From: Catelliglobosispora koreensis DSM 44566
Lineage (GTDB): Bacteria; Actinomycetota; Actinomycetes; Mycobacteriales; Micromonosporaceae
Direction of reading: 5' to 3'
Assembly: GCF_000379685.1 (NCBI RefSeq)
Contig: NZ_KB903249.1
Location: 823,911-887,910, forward strand
Length of the DNA stretch: 64,000 nt
Position 1 is the first letter of the stretch. Each line of letters opens with the position of its first letter. The position numbers and the translations under genes are program-made. The notes under the pieces are model-generated. The model saw only the letters and a program-made list of their open reading frames with translations, had not been told where the DNA came from and did not search any database. Shown piece by piece: positions 61,010-64,000 of the stretch.

Positions 61010-61908
61010 TGAACGCCATGCCGCGATTGGCCTTGCTGGGAGCCGTGCTTTGCTGGGGCGGCTCGACAGCGGTCACCAAGTACGCGCTCGGCGGCTTTCC
61101 GCCCATGACGTTGCTCCTCATCGAACTGGTCGTCGCCAACCTGATCCTGTGGCCGCTGCTGATCATCCGCAAAGGCCTGACCCGGCCAGACCGGCTGTGG
61201 CGCTTCGCCTTGCTCGGGTTCTTCGAGCCGGCACTTGCTTACGCGGGGCTCAATCTCGGCCTCGTGCACACCACTGCCGCGAACGCGGCACTGCTCGCCA
61301 GCCTTGAGGCAGTGTTCGTCGTCCTGCTCGCGGTCTGGTTCCTGCGTGAACGAATGTCCCGGCGCGCCATGGCCGGGGTGGCCCTCGCGGCCGCCGGAGT
61401 CGCTGTCCTGCAAGGAGCCCGGCCGATACTCGCCCTGGAACTGGGCGACGTCCTGATCGCGGGCGGCGCCCTCTCAGCGGCCATCTACGTCGTGATGGCC
61501 AGCCGGATGGCGTCCAGTGTGGACCCGATTACCATGACCTGCTACCAATTCGGGTTCGGGCTGATCTTCGCGACACCTGTCGTGGCATCGCAATGGCTGA
61601 CCGGCCAGGAGCTCTTGGTCCTCACTGTTTCACCGGGTTACTGGATCACCGCGATACTCGCCGGCACCATGGCTTTCGTGGCCCCGTTCCTGCTCTACAA
61701 CTACGCGATTACCGTGGTCCACGCCAGCACAGCTGGCATGGCACTCAATCTCATTCCGGTCTTCGGCGTCCTGGCCGCCGTAATCGCCATCGGCGAACGC
61801 CTTACGGCAGGCCAACTCCTCGGCGCCATCCTCATCGTCGGCGGCCTGATGATGTTCACCGCTCCGTCGAAGCAGGCTTCAGCACCGGCGGCGGCCGCAC
61901 CAGCTTGA
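61009..61908 (+). CDS. EamA/DMT-family exporter
   Basis: A 299-residue membrane protein with ten helices in two EamA repeats: ALLGAVLCWGGSTAVTKYAL, LGLVHTTAANAALLASLEAV FVVLLAVWFLRERM, then ILAGTMAFVAPFLLYNYAIT VVHASTAGMALNLIPVFGVL, GERLTAGQLLGAILIVGGLM. EamA proteins export amino acids, polyamine-like and other small metabolites. As the last gene of the operon it probably exports the homospermidine product. ATG 61009 overlaps the hss stop (TGATG). A terminator follows 12 nt after the stop. Confidence 0.9.
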   Translation: MNAMPRLALLGAVLCWGGSTAVTKYALGGFPPMTLLLIELVVANLILWPLLIIRKGLTRPDRLWRFALLGFFEPALAYAGLNLGLVHTTAANAALLASLEAVFVVLLAVWFLRERMSRRAMAGVALAAAGVAVLQGARPILALELGDVLIAGGALSAAIYVVMASRMASSVDPITMTCYQFGFGLIFATPVVASQWLTGQELLVLTVSPGYWITAILAGTMAFVAPFLLYNYAITVVHASTAGMALNLIPVFGVLAAVIAIGERLTAGQLLGAILIVGGLMMFTAPSKQASAPAAAAPA

Positions 61909-61920
61909 ACAACAGCGTGT

Positions 61921-61954
61921 GCGGTGCCCGCCCGATATTGCGCGCGGGCACCGC
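61921..61954 (+). terminator. Terminator of polyamine operon
   Basis: GCGGTGCCCGC pairs perfectly with GCGGGCACCGC around 12 nt, right after the exporter gene. Confidence 0.85.
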
Positions 61955-62949
61955 AGCGGCTAGCGGCTATGCTACGACTTCCAGGAACCACTTCGGATGA
62001 TTTGCGAGTTGAGCCGGAACCCGACCGTGCACTCGACGATCCGGTCCTTTATCTGAACCTTGGTGGAAGCGCCGGTGATCGAGGCTCCGAGGTCTTTCGC
62101 GAGCTGTTTGAGCTGTGACGCCACGGGTCTAAGGCCGTCCAGGTACCGCCTACGTCATCACCGCAACGATGTGGACAGCCGGGCAATCCGTCGCCGTCCT
62201 CGTCGATCCTGCACGGCTCAAGAAATTCCTTAGCCCGGATAGCCCCACGCTCGCCAGCAGCTGACACGCGCGCAGCTTCGCCACCCCCTGGGCGATCACA
62301 GCAAACAAAGGACGCAGCCGAACAGCACACCACGGCACCGGCTGGCGAAGGGGCATTGGTGCACGGATTCGGTGCACGCAGGCGCCTGCGCCTTTCGGCA
62401 CGGGCGGCCGACGGCTGGCAGCCTTACGTTTGGCAGGATCGCTAGCCGGGGGAGTACAGCACGTAGTGTGGCCACGGCCAGCATATAGTGGTTTCATCCA
62501 CATTGCGTTAACCCCAGATCGGCTTGACGAAACTTCAGGCGAGCCAGTCATGCCCGTGGCGCTGCGGTCCGCCCACGAATCGTCACGGGCGCCGCGCAGG
62601 TTGCCTCTGCGACACATCCCACAGTTGCCTGGACGAGACTTCACGCCGGTGCTTGCCCACACGAGGTTTTCGAAACCGCGGCCAGTCCCGGGCACTCCGG
62701 CGATTCGTCTTACCACCGCAGACAGTGGTCTCTAGATACTCGTATTCGTGTGCCTGGAGTGACACCGCCCAACGGCCAGCCAGGTCTGAGCCTGTCTACC
62801 CTGATCGAACTGTGATGTCCGTGGGCGAGCGCGCCGAACGCTCGCCCACGCCGCGCATAGTGCAGGTGTCGCGGCTATCCGCGCCGTGATCGTTCGACAA
62901 GGGACTTGCGGCGCTTCGGCAGGACATGTTGCGGCAACGGGGCTTTGCT
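61955..62949. other. Gene-poor stretch with possible remnants
   Basis: About 1 kb. Two short plus-strand frames end in protein-like peptides (VLYLNLGGSAGDRGSEVFRE, ending 62118; MWTAGQSVAVLVDPARLKKF, ending about 62264), perhaps gene remnants. No other support. Confidence 0.4.
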
Positions 62950-64000
62950 CTATAGCCATCTGGTGAAGACGGTCAGGTCCGTAACGCCACCCGGAACAAA
63001 CCACTTTTTACTGTTACGGTCCCACCTGGCGCCGAGTTGCTTAGCTTCATCTTTCTCCGCATAAGGCACATTGAGGTACGTGGCTCCTTGCGCGGCTTGT
63101 GCGAGCATTGACCGAGGTTGCGTGGGATTGGCTCGTTCCACGATCCGCGAAACCTCGTGGCAAGCCGATGAGCTGGCGATACGCATCATGAGTTCAGTGG
63201 ATCTGGTGTGCTGGAACAGGTTCAGGGATCCATGCCAAAGAACGTCATCGGCGATGACGACTTTCTCGTGCATCTGATCGCGATGGCTCATAACGCAGCC
63301 TATTTTCGCGAGTGTCTGGATGTGCGGGCCGTTATCAGGAGTTTGGTTGCCATCCCGACAGTGCACCGTCACGGTCACCCCGCGTAGTACAGCGGAACGA
63401 AGTGTGTCGGCCCAAATCTTTACTCGGCCGCCGTTGAGGAATGCGCAATAGACGTCTACACGATGGGTGGCACGGTCGATGTCCCAACGTACGGCCATAT
63501 CGGTTTCGTCCGCAGGGAAGAACGCAGGCCGTTCTAGTTCGTCTGACTCAAGCAAGGCGAGTTCTGAGGCTGCCCTGATCGGGACGAGGTCTGTCATTGA
63601 CAGCCAGTGACCGTGGGAGGCGACATGATCCAGCATCATCCGCACTTCGCTTGCCGGCCCTAGCTGTTCATACAGCAGAGCTCGGTCAGCCAGCAGCACT
63701 AGATGATCGCGAGCCCTGCTCACGGCGACGTTCAGCAGCCGGCAGGTTTGCGAGTCGACACCCTGAGTGTCAAAGAACCGTCCGATGTCAGGTCGCGCGC
63801 CCACTACGGTATCCAGCAGGATGATCGGGCGTTCGCTTCCCTGGAATCGGTGAACTGTGTCTACCAGATCGCCGTAGCCCTCGCCGAATCGTTCCTTTAG
63901 CCTGCTGCGCAAAAGGGCGACCTGGTCGTTGTAAGGCGCGATGATTGCCAATGTGTCTCCGGGGCTCCGCTCTGGATCCCGGCGGGCAGGAAGCACTTTG
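62950..64000 (-). CDS. Helicase - PLD-like - DUF5710 protein, 5' part outside window
   Basis: The C-terminal 350 residues of a larger protein that runs off the window end. The first part is the second RecA-like domain of an SF1 (UPF1-like) helicase: LAIIAPYNDQVALLRSRLKE, VDTVHRFQGSERPIILLDTV (motif V), CRLLNVAVSRARDHLVLLAD (motif VI). Next is a phospholipase D-like part with one HxK motif (MHEKVVIADDVLWHGSLNLF). The end is DUF5710 (TYLNVPYAEKDEAKQLGARW DRNSKKWFVPGG). Helicase-PLD fusions are frequent in phage defence loci; DUF5710 is found on nucleic-acid enzymes. It is the only such gene visible, so its system cannot be judged. Confidence 0.88.
   Translation of the reverse strand, partial: KVLPARRDPERSPGDTLAIIAPYNDQVALLRSRLKERFGEGYGDLVDTVHRFQGSERPIILLDTVVGARPDIGRFFDTQGVDSQTCRLLNVAVSRARDHLVLLADRALLYEQLGPASEVRMMLDHVASHGHWLSMTDLVPIRAASELALLESDELERPAFFPADETDMAVRWDIDRATHRVDVYCAFLNGGRVKIWADTLRSAVLRGVTVTVHCRDGNQTPDNGPHIQTLAKIGCVMSHRDQMHEKVVIADDVLWHGSLNLFQHTRSTELMMRIASSSACHEVSRIVERANPTQPRSMLAQAAQGATYLNVPYAEKDEAKQLGARWDRNSKKWFVPGGVTDLTVFTRWL

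Noticed and set aside
62150..62716. 188-codon minus-strand frame
   Set aside because: Low-complexity Arg/Pro/Ala/Ser composition, no motif, no ribosome site.
1..64000. CRISPR arrays, tRNA or rRNA genes
   Set aside because: No regularly spaced direct repeats and no tRNA or rRNA sequence recognised by eye on either strand.

Overview
The window is high-GC DNA from an actinobacterium. The gene content points to a Pseudonocardiaceae-like soil lineage. Supporting signs are a SARP/AfsR-type STAND regulator, DUF5937-ArsR regulators, SigF/RsbU-type stress genes, a DosR/DevS-type hypoxia set with tandem universal stress proteins, SigE-family ECF sigma, SUKH proteins, a DUF6458 protein, and frequent GTG/TTG starts. 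The genus cannot be fixed from the sequence alone. No rRNA, tRNA, CRISPR array or intact insertion sequence was seen.

Layout. (1) 1-11.6 kb: a surface/secreted block. A LamG protein (cut by the window edge) and a 2,020-residue RHS/YD-repeat protein form an operon that converges on a phoD-type phosphodiesterase plus a secreted 411-residue protein. (2) 11.6-16.7 kb: small secreted, lipoprotein, DUF1254 and Uma2 genes separated by long gene-poor stretches. (3) 16.9-33.2 kb: a decaying stress/hypoxia region. It holds a frameshifted DevS-like kinase, universal stress protein fragments beside one intact copy with a DosR-like box, rhodanese and MMPL remnants, a rhodanese-thioredoxin frameshift fusion, SigF and RsbU remnants and a truncated FAD monooxygenase. 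Embedded in it is an intact ArsR - ArsP-like permease - Cys-pair miniprotein - M28 peptidase/rhodanese operon (26.3-29.6 kb). (4) 33.3-35.3 kb: two divergent small MerR-type paralogues. Each sits behind a roughly 420-440-nt non-coding leader. The two leaders are homologous to each other, share matching promoters and end in the same 14-bp hairpin. This is the best candidate for an undescribed element here. (5) 35.3-43.1 kb: small enzymes, regulators with clear palindromic operators, and a DUF433/DUF5615-type toxin-antitoxin pair. (6) 43.2-52.5 kb: a membrane-tethered sigma factor fused to a beta-propeller, a two-domain SUKH protein, and several hypothetical and broken genes. (7) 52.6-61.9 kb: a SARP-NB-ARC-TPR activator followed by a tightly overlapping six-gene operon. 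Its products are an OCD-like protein, an unrecognised 378-residue protein, a guanidine-modifying hydrolase, an ODC-fold decarboxylase, a homospermidine synthase and an EamA exporter. They read as a pathway from arginine through ornithine and putrescine to homospermidine or a derivative, plus one orphan enzyme. (8) 62.9-64 kb: the C-terminal part of a helicase-PLD-DUF5710 protein that runs off the window.

How it fits together. The SARP probably controls the polyamine operon; a perfect 10-bp inverted repeat lies just before it. The ArsR operon probably handles a thiol-reactive metal(loid). The broken stress genes suggest that a DosR/SigF-like response is being lost, while the long flanking genes stay open, which argues against poor sequence quality as the cause.
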